A DNA stretch of 64,000 nt from Lysobacteraceae bacterium (GTDB taxonomy: Bacteria > Pseudomonadota > Gammaproteobacteria > Xanthomonadales > Xanthomonadaceae): positions 61,958 to 125,957 of the forward strand of contig JAUXUI010000062.1 of NCBI GenBank assembly GCA_030681035.1. The letters are read 5' to 3'. The first letter of the stretch is position 1, and every line of letters starts with the position of its first letter. Below, piece after piece: positions 56,493-64,000 of this stretch. A model generated the notes under the pieces. It was not told the origin of the DNA. It ran no database searches and saw nothing but the letters and a program-made list of their open reading frames with translations. A program made the translations under genes and the position numbers.

Positions 56493-57680
56493 TTGATCGA
56501 CATCGATTTGCGCAGCGTGATGATGGTTTCGGTGCTGCTGGGCATTTTGTTCAGCATCGGGCTGTTGGCTGCGCGCAGTTATACCGATGGGCGTACGCGC
56601 GACAGCATGACGATCTGGGCGTTGGGCATGTTGCTGCAGCCAATCACCTGGGGTCTGATCGTATTGCGTGGCCAGATTCCGGATTATCTTTCCATTGCCG
56701 TCGCCAACTCGCTCACCGCGATCACCTTTGCCCTGTTTGCCCATGCGCTGCGTCGCTTGCGCCAGCCATCCGGCGTGCCGAAGCTGCCGTATTCGCTGGC
56801 CGTGCTGGTCTTTGTCGGCATGAGCGTTGAGATGTTTTTTATCCACGACGCGCATTGGCGGGTGATCGTCGTTGCGACACTCGTTACGTGGCAATTATTG
56901 CTGGTCGGGCGTGAGGCACTGGCAGGGCAGTGGCGTTTGCAGCAAGCCGGTGAGCAGTTGACCGCAGCGGTGTTTTTCCTCGGCGCCGGCATCATGGCAG
57001 CGCGTGGCGTACACGAAGTCATCTTTGCGGTTGGGCTGACGCCCGCGTTTGTGGCGACGCCAATGCAGATCGCGTTGTACATGTATATGGCGCTTGGCTC
57101 GGTCATTGCGTCATTTGGCTATGTGTTGATCTGCAATGAGCGGACCTTTGCGGAACTACGGCAGATGGCAGCCACCGATCCGTTGACCGGTTTGTTCAAC
57201 CGCCGGCCGTTCGAGCAGATGGGTGAAAAGCTGATCGCTGACGCCGCGCGCAAACGGCGCCCGCTGGCCTTGTTGATCATCGATGTCGATCATTTCAAAC
57301 AGTTCAACGACAGTTACGGCCATGCGGTGGGTGATGCGGTGTTGCAGCGGCTGGCTGACGTGCTGCAGGCGCAATTGCGCAGCGCTGACCTGATCGGACG
57401 CATGGGCGGCGAAGAGTTTGCGGCGTTGCTGCCCGATACCGGTTTGGAGCCGGCAAGGCAGGTTGCCGAGCGGCTGCGTGAGGCAGTCGATGCACTGGAA
57501 GTGAGTTCGGTTGGCGTGGTGGTGCGCATCCAGATCAGTATTGGGCTGGCGATGCTCGACGAGAAGGCCGCGCACAGCGATGAACCTGCCGAAATGCTTG
57601 TCGGGCTAATGCGTGAGGCCGATCTGGCCATGTACGCTGCAAAACGGGCTGGCCGCAATCGGGTGGAGGTGGCATTGTGA
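56493..57680 (+). CDS. Membrane diguanylate cyclase (395 aa)
   Basis: Six to seven N-terminal helices (about 8-28, 40-58, 66-86, 99-117, 122-138, 158-180, 190-213) form a membrane sensor of unknown ligand. A GGDEF domain (about 222-395) carries DPLTGLFNRRPF, the metal-binding IIDVDHFKQFNDSYGHAVGD, the active-site loop GGEEF (305-309) and the inhibitory I-site RSAD (296-299) exactly five residues before it. It should therefore synthesise c-di-GMP and be feedback-inhibited. The TTG start (56493) has only a GGAG/GGGG-rich leader, so the exact start is moderately certain. Confidence 0.92.
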   Translation: MIDIDLRSVMMVSVLLGILFSIGLLAARSYTDGRTRDSMTIWALGMLLQPITWGLIVLRGQIPDYLSIAVANSLTAITFALFAHALRRLRQPSGVPKLPYSLAVLVFVGMSVEMFFIHDAHWRVIVVATLVTWQLLLVGREALAGQWRLQQAGEQLTAAVFFLGAGIMAARGVHEVIFAVGLTPAFVATPMQIALYMYMALGSVIASFGYVLICNERTFAELRQMAATDPLTGLFNRRPFEQMGEKLIADAARKRRPLALLIIDVDHFKQFNDSYGHAVGDAVLQRLADVLQAQLRSADLIGRMGGEEFAALLPDTGLEPARQVAERLREAVDALEVSSVGVVVRIQISIGLAMLDEKAAHSDEPAEMLVGLMREADLAMYAAKRAGRNRVEVAL

Positions 57681-57750
57681 ACCGATTGACGCCCGTGCAA
57701 TTGTGCCGCAGTGTCATTGTTTTGGATTGATTCGTCAAAGGAGAACGGTC

Positions 57751-58203
57751 ATCGCTATCTATCTGTGGACTAAAACTTTTCATCTGCTGTTCGTCATCGG
57801 GTTCATGGCTTGCGTGTTCTATCTGCCGCGTATTTTGGTCAATCTGGCGGAAACCTCAGGCCAGAACACGGTACAGGCACGGCTGGTGTTGATGGGCTTG
57901 CGCTTGTATCGGTTCGGCCATGTGATGTTTGCGGCAGCGCTGGTGTTCGGGCTGCCGTTATGGCTGGGCTACAAGGTGAGCCCAGCCTGGTTCCCGCCAA
58001 TTGCCGCAACGGGCGGCTGGATGCATGCCAAGTTGTTGCTGGTAGCCGTGATGTTTGCGTTCTATATCGCAACCGGGCGCTTGCTCAAGCGCAGCGCCGC
58101 TGGTGGCAACCTGCCCAGTGGCCTTTCGTTGCGCTGGTACAACGAGATTCCGTTGTTGTTGCTGGTGCCGATCATCTATCTGGTGCTGGCCAAACCGTTT
58201 TGA
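57751..58203 (+). CDS. HemJ/CopD-like membrane protein with apparent ATC start (150 aa)
   Basis: Four-helix protein resembling HemJ (UPF0093), the protoporphyrinogen IX oxidase of many proteobacteria: IYLWTKTFHLLFVIGFMACV FYLPR region with the helix-1 His, HAKLLLVAVMFAFYIATGRL with the conserved HxK, and the C-terminal WYNEIPLLLLVPIIYLVLAK. A textbook AAAGGAG (57737-57743) is followed seven bases later not by ATG but by ATC GCT ATC TAT, where MAIYLWTK would be expected. The nearest in-frame alternative, TTG at 57727, lies before the ribosome binding site. Either an AUC start, a start-codon mutation or a sequencing error. Confidence 0.72.
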   Translation: MAIYLWTKTFHLLFVIGFMACVFYLPRILVNLAETSGQNTVQARLVLMGLRLYRFGHVMFAAALVFGLPLWLGYKVSPAWFPPIAATGGWMHAKLLLVAVMFAFYIATGRLLKRSAAGGNLPSGLSLRWYNEIPLLLLVPIIYLVLAKPF

Positions 58204-58361
58204 GGCCAGCAACAGGGGCAACGCTTCGCTATTGTGCAAGCGGCCTTGCCGGCGCGAGCAGCACAAAAGTTTGTGGGAGTTCACCGGGGAACTCACCTGA
58301 CGAGTGATCGCTTTCTTGCGGCCGGTATGATGCCGGCCGCGCAGTAACCGAGAGGCCGCGT

Positions 58362-59162
58362 TCAGTTGAAGCTGGCAGCGTACCCGCTATCGACAATGCG
58401 CCGTTGCACCAGATCGCAGACCTTCACATTGCCGGCTACCACCTGGCCATTGCGCAGCATGTCGCTGCCGCCACGGTAATCACAGACTCGGCCACCGGCC
58501 TCGCGCACCAGCAAGATGCCGGCAGCGATATCCCAGGGCTTGAGCCCGGCTTCGAAGTAGGCGTCGGCGCGGCCACAGGCGATATAGGCCATGTCGAGCG
58601 CGGCCGAACCGCTGCGGTGGATGTCCTCGGCGTTTTCAAGCAGGCTGCGCACGGTTTCCAGTTGTGCGCCAACCCGCGCGCGTTCACGTGGTGCGAAGCC
58701 GGTCAGCAACAAGCTGCCGTCCAGATCGAGGCGCTCGGAAACACGGATCTTCTTTTCGTTGAGCTGGGCGCCGCCACCGCGAGTGGCGGTAAACAGTTCA
58801 TTGCGCAGCGGGTCGTAGATCACCGCGTGGATCGGCTCGTTGCCATCCAGTTGGGCAATCGACACACAAAAATGCGGCATGCCGCGCAGGAAATTGGAGG
58901 TGCCATCGAGTGGATCGATCACCCAGGTGAAGCGCGACTTGCCTTGCGCACCACTCTCTTCGGCGAGGATGGCCTGATCCGGGAACGCGCGTTTGATCTC
59001 ACGGATGATCTCGGCCTCGGCCAGCGAATCCACCTCGCTGGCGTAATCCTGGCGGGCCTTTTCGACCACCTTCAGGCTGTCGAGACGGCTGACATGGCGA
59101 AGGATGATTGTGCCGGCCTGGCGCGCGGCCTTGACCATGACATTGACCGTGGGCTTGAGCAT
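58362..59162 (-). CDS. suhB: Inositol-1-monophosphatase family protein
   Basis: 266 residues of the SuhB/IMPase family: AEESGAQG (metal ligand Glu), [20 protein letters not shown] (metal-binding DPLDGT), [20 protein letters not shown] and the C-terminal [15 protein letters not shown] (metal-ligand Asp). In enterobacteria SuhB also acts in rRNA antitermination. It starts [17 protein letters not shown] as in gammaproteobacterial SuhB. Divergent from trmJ, a frequent neighbour. The shared 450-nt upstream region is filled with repeats. Confidence 0.94.
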   Translation of the reverse strand: MLKPTVNVMVKAARQAGTIILRHVSRLDSLKVVEKARQDYASEVDSLAEAEIIREIKRAFPDQAILAEESGAQGKSRFTWVIDPLDGTSNFLRGMPHFCVSIAQLDGNEPIHAVIYDPLRNELFTATRGGGAQLNEKKIRVSERLDLDGSLLLTGFAPRERARVGAQLETVRSLLENAEDIHRSGSAALDMAYIACGRADAYFEAGLKPWDIAAGILLVREAGGRVCDYRGGSDMLRNGQVVAGNVKVCDLVQRRIVDSGYAASFN

Positions 59163-59296
59163 GCGCGAGGCTTCCGTGGGGCAAAGGGCAGTGAGCGGGA
59201 AACAAAAATCCCCACCGTTTCGGTTGGGAACCCGAAATTATAGCATTGTTGGGTCGCGATCAGATCGCCGCGACCATCGAGCGATTGGAAAAACAA

Positions 59297-59578
59297 GTTG
59301 TTGTCCGCAAAGTACGCAAAGTTCGCAAAGGGAAGCCCAGTAAGTAGCACGTAGTCTGTACGCATGTGTGTGCGGCTAAGCGCCATCCCTTGCAGTCATT
59401 CCGGCGAAAGCTGGAATGACAAACCGATGCGTTCAAATCCACAGCGTAGTTCCAGGCCTTTATTTGCGCTCTTTGCGTCCTTTGCGGACCAAACGCTTTA
59501 CGCTATTCCCGAGTCCCGTGTCCGTAGGATGGGTAGAGCGCAGCGAAACCCATCAATCACGAGTCCCGAGTCCCGAAA
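59297..59578. repeat. Composite repeat region between suhB and trmJ
   Basis: It contains inverted GTCCGCAAAGTACGCAAAG (59304-), the direct copy CTTTGCGTCCTTTGCGGACC (59473-59492), CCCGAGT heptamers (about 59509-59517 and 59560-59576) and, inserted between the heptamer blocks, one 31-nt arm of the GTAGGATGGG palindrome (59524-59554). The gap 59163-59612 has no gene. It must still contain the suhB and trmJ promoters, which I could not pick out with confidence. Confidence 0.75.
59395..59420. repeat. GTCATTCC-GGAATGAC palindrome
   Basis: GTCATTCCGGCGAAAGCTGG followed by AATGAC: perfect 8-bp outer arms around a CGAAAG core. This is a common proteobacterial dispersed repeat; a degenerate copy lies at 30551-30576. 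Confidence 0.75.
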
Positions 59579-59612
59579 TTGGGCCTCACAACGCTCCAGC
59601 CAGAGGTTCTTC

Positions 59613-60365
59613 ATGCATCCCATCCGTATCGTACTTGTAGGCCCGCAGCATCCGGGCAATATCGGTTCTGCCGCGCGCGCCATGAAAACCATGGGCCTGG
59701 ATCAGTTGCGCCTGGTCGCGCCTGAGCGTTATCCGCATGTGGATGCAACCACCATGGCAGTAGGTGCCGATGATGTGCTCGATGCGTCGGTCGTGGTTCC
59801 TGTGCTGGCCGAGGCGGTGGCCGACTGCGGGCTGGTTTTGGGCTGCACGGCACGCAGCCGTTACGTCAGCCTGCCCGGTTACGACCCGGCACAGGCCGCA
59901 CGCAAGTTGATCGAACAGGCCGATCGCACACCGGTTGCATTGGTGTTTGGCCGCGAGCGCACGGGTTTGACCAACGAGGAACTGGCGCAGTGCCATGGCG
60001 CGGTGCATATCCCCGCAGTCGCCGAGTTCAGCTCGTTGAATCTTGCCGCCGCAGTGCAGGTGCTCGGTTACGAGGTGCGACGGGCGATGCTGAACCGGGT
60101 TGAAGACAAAGCGTTGCCGCCAGCGCCAAGCGATGATGCCGACGATCAGCCGGGCGTACATCATGAACTTGAACAATTTTTCATCCATTTGGAAAAAACA
60201 TTGCACGCCATCGATTTTTACAAGAGCCGCCCATCGGATGTGGTGATGCAGCGGTTGCGACGGCTGTTTCTGCGCGCGCAGCCGACGCGGCGGGAGCTGC
60301 GCATTGTGCATGGCATCCTTGCGGATGCGGATCGCATGGCCAGGCTGGCGCGAGGTGATTTGTAG
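59613..60365 (+). CDS. trmJ: tRNA (cytidine/uridine-2'-O-)-methyltransferase TrmJ
   Basis: SPOUT-class RNA methyltransferase modifying the 2'-O of nucleotide 32 in tRNA with S-adenosylmethionine. The 250 residues show IRIVLVGPQHPGNIGSAARA (motif 1), ALVFGRERTGLTNEELAQCH (motif 2) and PAVAEFSSLNLAAAVQVLGY (motif 3, knot). A TrmJ-type C-terminal extension (FFIHLEKTLHAIDFYKSRPS) follows. AGAGG lies six bases before the ATG at 59613; the longer open frame upstream runs through repeats and is rejected. Divergent from suhB. Confidence 0.95.
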   Translation: MHPIRIVLVGPQHPGNIGSAARAMKTMGLDQLRLVAPERYPHVDATTMAVGADDVLDASVVVPVLAEAVADCGLVLGCTARSRYVSLPGYDPAQAARKLIEQADRTPVALVFGRERTGLTNEELAQCHGAVHIPAVAEFSSLNLAAAVQVLGYEVRRAMLNRVEDKALPPAPSDDADDQPGVHHELEQFFIHLEKTLHAIDFYKSRPSDVVMQRLRRLFLRAQPTRRELRIVHGILADADRMARLARGDL

Positions 60366-60465
60366 GTACTTGCCACTGTGCGAGTGGGTTGTGACACGGT
60401 AATCTTGTTGTGGTTTTCCGTATGCTGCGTTTTCTGGCGGCAATTTTGGAGGGTTTTTGGCAAGC

Positions 60466-61392
60466 ATGATCGCCGTGACGACGCCCCGACGCCCAGTTGC
60501 AGCCATGCTGGCCGTAATCGCGCTTTTGGTGTCATCGCTGTCATCTGCAGAGCCGGGGGTGCTGGTTCTTGGCCGCATCAGCAACGATCCGGCGCGGCAT
60601 TACGGCCAGCTCAAGCCATTGCTCGATTATGTCGTGCCGCGCATGGCCGAGGTCGGCATCCGCGAAGGCCGGATACTGATGGCCAACGATGTGCCGATGA
60701 TGCAAAGTTATCTGCGCCGCGGGCGCGTGGACTGGGTAACGGAAACCACAGCGGCGGGCATGCTGCTGGCGGCACGATCTGGTGCCGAGTTGTTGTTGCT
60801 CAGTGAGCGCGGTGGCCGCTCGCACTACGCCAGCATCATTTATACCCGCCGTGACAGCGGCATCCGCACGTTGTCGGACATGCGTGGCCACAGTATCGCT
60901 TTTCAGAATCGTGCTTCCACCAGCGCTTATATCGTGCCGGCTGGCATGCTGCTTGATGCTGGATTGACACTCGAACTGCTTGCTTCGGCGCACGATCAAC
61001 CGGCCGCTGATGCCGTGGGTTATCTGTTTGCTCGCAGTGACGCAAACGTGGCTTACTGGGTGGAAAAAGGCTTGGTAGCTGCCGGCTCCTTGAGCGATAT
61101 CGATTGGCAACGAATGCAATCCGCGCACGGCTCGGAGCACACCCAACTACAGGAATTGCTGCGTTCTGAACCGTTTCCGCGGGGTGTCGAGATGATTCGC
61201 GCGGGGATTTCACCTGCTGTGCGCGAGCGTTTGCGCGCCATTTTGCTGGCTGCAAGCGATGATGATGAAGGGCGTGCGGCACTGGTCGCATATTTCGGTA
61301 CCACCGGGTTTCGTGCGGCAGATGCGCAAGACACAGCTGCGCTTGTCCGCATGCGTGAGCGCGTATTGCGAGTCAAGGCCACGCTCGAATGA
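60466..61392 (+). CDS. PhnD-like periplasmic phosphate/phosphonate-binding protein (308 aa)
   Basis: Type II periplasmic-binding fold of the PhnD/SsuA2 group: signal peptide to about residue 28, then GVLVLGRISNDPARHYGQLK, YLRRGRVDWVTETTAAGMLL, the PhnD-type segment SHYASIIYTRRDSGIRTLSD, GHSIAFQNRASTSAYIVPAG and a C-terminal LRAILLAASDDDEGRAALVA. There is no ABC permease or ATPase beside it. Instead its stop overlaps the start of a GGDEF-EAL gene by four bases, so it is probably the ligand sensor of that enzyme. The ATG at 60466 is chosen; a TTG at 60457 is closer to GGAGGG (60448-60453) and remains possible. Confidence 0.85.
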   Translation: MIAVTTPRRPVAAMLAVIALLVSSLSSAEPGVLVLGRISNDPARHYGQLKPLLDYVVPRMAEVGIREGRILMANDVPMMQSYLRRGRVDWVTETTAAGMLLAARSGAELLLLSERGGRSHYASIIYTRRDSGIRTLSDMRGHSIAFQNRASTSAYIVPAGMLLDAGLTLELLASAHDQPAADAVGYLFARSDANVAYWVEKGLVAAGSLSDIDWQRMQSAHGSEHTQLQELLRSEPFPRGVEMIRAGISPAVRERLRAILLAASDDDEGRAALVAYFGTTGFRAADAQDTAALVRMRERVLRVKATLE

Positions 61393-63524
61393 GTATACGG
61401 TTCGGTTTGCAGGGGCGCTTCATGCTGGCAATCCTGGCCGGCTTGCTGGTTGTCGCCGGGCTTGCAGCAACCCTGTGGCAACGACAGACACGCGTGTTTG
61501 CGGAAGTGGCGCAAGTCAGTAGTGAAACCGTACACGAGCTCACCTTCGATGCGTTGGAGAACCGGGGCCGGCAATTGGCATCCGACTTGGCATCGCAGTT
61601 GGTGAACCCGTTGTATTTCATGGATCTGGAGCAAATCGCTGAGCGCGCCGATGCCGCCGGCCGCCAGCCGGGCGTCTCTTCGGTGTTGGTGTTCGACAAA
61701 GATATGCGTGTCGTGCATGACGGGACAACGCTGATCGTGCGCTATGGCGAGCGTATTCGCGATAACCGCGACAGGCCCGGAAGCGAGGTGGAAGTGCAAT
61801 GGGGCGATGGCGTGATGGAAGTGCGCGCTGCCATCATGCTTGCCGACAATGCAATTGGTGGCCTGCGCCTTACTTTTGATCTGGCCGGTGTGCAGATTCA
61901 GCAGCGCACAGCGCAGCAGCGATTGGCAGATCGTCAGTCCGCCGCCACATCAACCTACCGCATTTGGCTGGCTGGCTTGTTAGGCACTCTTGGCTTGCTC
62001 GGGATTGTCGTGTCGTGGCTGGTTTCGCGCGGCTTGGTTGCACCCATACGCATGCTGGCGGATGCCGCTCGCGACATCGAAGCGGGGCGTTATCGGCAGA
62101 TTCAATTGGCTTCACCGCGCAACGATGAAATGGGCGAGTTGATCCGCTCGTTCGCGCGCATGGCCGATGGAGTCGAAAAGCATGAGCGTGAAGTACGGCG
62201 TATTGCCTACACCGACAGCCTCACGGGTTTGCCAAATCGCCTCGCCTTGCGCGAGATTCTCGATGTCAAGTTGCAAAGTCAAGGCGCGGGCGGTTTTGCG
62301 CTGGTTTTAATGTTCATTGATCTTGATGATTTCAAGCGCGTCAATGACACCATGGGGCACGAGGCGGGCGATCGTGTACTGATCCAGCTCGCCGACCGTA
62401 TCCGTGAACATGCTGGCAAGGCAGCCGGTGTAGAAGTGCAGGTTGCGCGCTTTGGTGGTGATGAGTTTGTTGCGGTAATGGTGTGTGAAGAGCCGCGCTT
62501 GCGCGCAGCGCGGGTTGCTGATGCAATCATTGATGCCCTTTTGGCACCTGTGCGCCTGCGCGGACGCGAACAGTTTTTAGGCGCTTCCATCGGCATTACG
62601 GTATTTCCCGATGATGCGCGTAGCGCCAGCCAATTGATCAAAAATGGCGATATCGCCATGTATCAGGCAAAGCTGGCGGGCAAGAACTGCTACCGTTTTT
62701 ACAGCCGAGCCCTGGATGACGCCATGGCTGATCGCGTGCAGTTGGAGCACGACCTGCGCGGAGCGCTTGAGCGCGAAGAACTCAAGCTGTATTACCAGCC
62801 CGTCGTATCGACCAATGAGCAGACCTTGCGCGGTGTCGAGGCCCTGCTGCGCTGGGAGCATCCGGCGCGCGGTTTGTTGATGCCTGCCGAGTTTATCGAA
62901 GTGGCCGAGCAGGGCGGTTTGATTGCGATGATCGGTGCTTATGTGCTGACACGCGCCTGTTGCGACATTGCAGCGTTGTCTGACCTGCATGCCGCACCTG
63001 GGCTGTTTGTATCGGTAAACGTTTCTGCGCGGCAGATGCGCAGTGGCGATCTCGTTGACCATGTTTCCAGCGCTCTGGCGGCATCGGGGCTGGCATCAAC
63101 ACGCCTGCGCCTGGAGCTTACCGAAACCGCTGTGCTCAGTGACGAGGCGCTGGCGATTGCGCAGTTCACACGCTTGCGCGCAACCGGCGTAAGGGTCTGG
63201 CTGGATGATTTCGGCACCGGGTTTTCGGGCTTGAGCCATCTTCGCCGGGTGCCGGTTGATGGCGTGAAAATTGATCGAAGCTTCGTGGCCGACCTGCTTG
63301 ACGACCCGGATGATGTGGCCTTGACATCGGCCATCATTGCGCTGGCGCATTCGCTGGGGATTGGTGTGGTTGCCGAAGGCGTCGAGGATATGGAGCAACT
63401 GCGCGTGCTCAGCGAGCATGGCTGTGAAATGGTGCAAGGGTTTTTGATAGCCAAAGCCATGCCCGTGTCGATGTTGCGCGACTGGATTGCGCATCGCGCC
63501 CTTGTAGCCCGGATTAGTCCGTAG
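61389..63524 (+). CDS. HAMP-GGDEF-EAL cyclic-di-GMP protein coupled to PhnD-like sensor (711 aa)
   Basis: Helix 1 (about 10-30), periplasmic domain (about 31-190), helix 2 (about 193-213), HAMP (about 214-265), GGDEF (about 275-440) with intact RFGGDEF but no RxxD inhibition site before it (the preceding bases encode VEVQVARF), and EAL (about 450-705) with VEALLRWEHP, LELTETAVLSD, LDDFGTGFSGL, KIDRSFV and VVAEGVE. Both domains look catalytically competent, so the net direction depends on the sensor. Overlap with the binding-protein gene implies coupled synthesis and a direct periplasmic interaction. Confidence 0.93.
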   Translation: MSIRFGLQGRFMLAILAGLLVVAGLAATLWQRQTRVFAEVAQVSSETVHELTFDALENRGRQLASDLASQLVNPLYFMDLEQIAERADAAGRQPGVSSVLVFDKDMRVVHDGTTLIVRYGERIRDNRDRPGSEVEVQWGDGVMEVRAAIMLADNAIGGLRLTFDLAGVQIQQRTAQQRLADRQSAATSTYRIWLAGLLGTLGLLGIVVSWLVSRGLVAPIRMLADAARDIEAGRYRQIQLASPRNDEMGELIRSFARMADGVEKHEREVRRIAYTDSLTGLPNRLALREILDVKLQSQGAGGFALVLMFIDLDDFKRVNDTMGHEAGDRVLIQLADRIREHAGKAAGVEVQVARFGGDEFVAVMVCEEPRLRAARVADAIIDALLAPVRLRGREQFLGASIGITVFPDDARSASQLIKNGDIAMYQAKLAGKNCYRFYSRALDDAMADRVQLEHDLRGALEREELKLYYQPVVSTNEQTLRGVEALLRWEHPARGLLMPAEFIEVAEQGGLIAMIGAYVLTRACCDIAALSDLHAAPGLFVSVNVSARQMRSGDLVDHVSSALAASGLASTRLRLELTETAVLSDEALAIAQFTRLRATGVRVWLDDFGTGFSGLSHLRRVPVDGVKIDRSFVADLLDDPDDVALTSAIIALAHSLGIGVVAEGVEDMEQLRVLSEHGCEMVQGFLIAKAMPVSMLRDWIAHRALVARISP

Positions 63525-63598
63525 GATGGGTAGAGCGCAGCGAAACCCATCGATTACATTTGGCAATGATGGGTTTCGCTGCGCTCTACCCATCCTAC
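63521..63598. repeat. Dispersed palindromic element, short form, copy A
   Basis: A 31-nt perfect inverted repeat, arms 63521-63551 (GTAGGATGGGTAGAGCGCAG onward) and 63568-63598, with the 16-nt loop GATTACATTTGGCAAT. Begins at the end of the GGDEF-EAL gene (stop 63522-63524 overlaps the left arm). The gene-free stretch 63525-64000 contains only repeats. Confidence 0.93.
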
Positions 63599-63676
63599 GT
63601 CACTGCTCCTGCGTTGCTCTCGGCCGCTGTTCCAGACGCGGCTCTACCTCGGCAACTGCTCCTGCGTTGCTCTACC

Positions 63677-63740
63677 TCCTGCATCCATGCAGTCGTCCTC
63701 CATCCATGGAGTCGTATCTCCTGCATCCATGCAGTCGTCC
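63677..63740. repeat. 22-bp direct repeat with internal palindromes
   Basis: A 22-bp unit starting TCCTGCATCCATGCAGTCGT occurs exactly at 63677-63698 and 63719-63740. Between them lies CATCCATGGAGTCGT, a variant. Both units contain the self-complementary CTGCATCCATGCAG. No function seen. Confidence 0.7.
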
Positions 63741-63887
63741 GGCATGACCCACATGGCTGGTGAATGCAGATTTTGCATGGAGCAAAATATCTGCCCATGC
63801 CGTCGCCTTGCGCTACTCATCGGCTTGTCCGTTTCATCCCGTCGCACCACGGCCTGCAACATCGCGCCGTTGTAGCCCGTATAGTCC

Positions 63888-63965
63888 GTAGGATGGGTAG
63901 AGCGCAGCGAAACCCATCGATTACATTTGGCAATGATGGGTTTCGCTGCGCTCTACCCATCCTAC
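63888..63965. repeat. Dispersed palindromic element, short form, copy B
   Basis: Identical in arms and loop to copy A, offset by 367 nt. The downstream flank (CACTGCTCCTGCGTTGCTCT to the window end) is also duplicated from 63599-63633, and the upstream flank (CATCGCGCC...TTGTAGCCC) is nearly identical. The duplication therefore covers about 140 bp rather than the palindrome alone. Confidence 0.93.
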
Positions 63966-64000
63966 GTCACTGCTCCTGCGTTGCTCTCGGCCGCTGTTCC

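Noticed and set aside
63526..63875. Several 60-75 codon frames in the terminal repeats
   Set aside because: All run through palindromes and short direct repeats and have no ribosome binding site or similarity to known proteins.

Overview
The window is GC-rich DNA from a Gram-negative gammaproteobacterium, most likely of the Xanthomonadales/Lysobacterales (Rhodanobacteraceae-like). That placement rests on the housekeeping set (lpxH, slyX, ugd, an FkpA/Mip-type FKBP, sbcB, suhB, trmJ, tdh/kbl, a DUF2058 gene), the many GGDEF/EAL proteins, and several dispersed palindromic repeat families between genes. It is inference from gene content. No rRNA, tRNA or CRISPR was seen.

Layout. 1-7.6 kb: a cation-diffusion transporter, an AAA ATPase with an unusual promoter palindrome, a tdh-redoxin-kbl threonine catabolism operon, lpxH with a periplasmic cyclophilin, and a DUF4399 protein. 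7.7-18.9 kb: a nine-gene, tightly packed envelope operon. It encodes an alanine-rich coiled lipoprotein, a membrane TPR protein, a PEGA plus SUMF1-fold protein, a small secreted proline-rich protein, a MotA/TolQ/ExbB-type proton channel, an actin/Hsp70-fold protein with an FHA-like tail, two different von Willebrand A (VWA) proteins whose single membrane helix carries a MotB/ExbD-like aspartate, and a second lipoprotein. I read it as an ion-driven stator coupled to periplasmic VWA domains and outer-membrane-anchored partners. This is the best candidate for an undescribed system. 19.4-22.5 kb: DUF2058, slyX, ugd, FKBP. 22.6-26.1 kb: a GntR(YtrA)-controlled ABC exporter operon ending in a GSGD-repeat beta-helix protein. 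26.4-35.6 kb: a CHASE-PAS-GGDEF-EAL protein, an exonuclease/phosphatase-family protein, a secreted isoamylase, DUF2461 and sbcB.

35.7-55.7 kb: a sigma-54-type promoter precedes an HlyD adaptor, a MacB/LolD-like ATPase and four ~800-residue FtsX/MacB permeases in tandem. Far downstream lie a sigma-54 response regulator and its NtrB/Y-like sensor kinase. Three VapBC-type toxin-antitoxin modules, a shortened 2OG-Fe(II) oxygenase gene, an ABC-ATPase remnant and at least three permease 3'-end remnants sit inside this locus. It appears to be a transporter array in the middle of duplication and decay. 55.7-63.5 kb: a TVP38-family membrane protein, a diguanylate cyclase, a HemJ-like protein with an apparent ATC start, suhB, trmJ, and a PhnD-like binding protein translationally coupled to a GGDEF-EAL protein. 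63.5-64 kb: gene-free repeats, including a ~120-bp direct duplication of a long palindrome.
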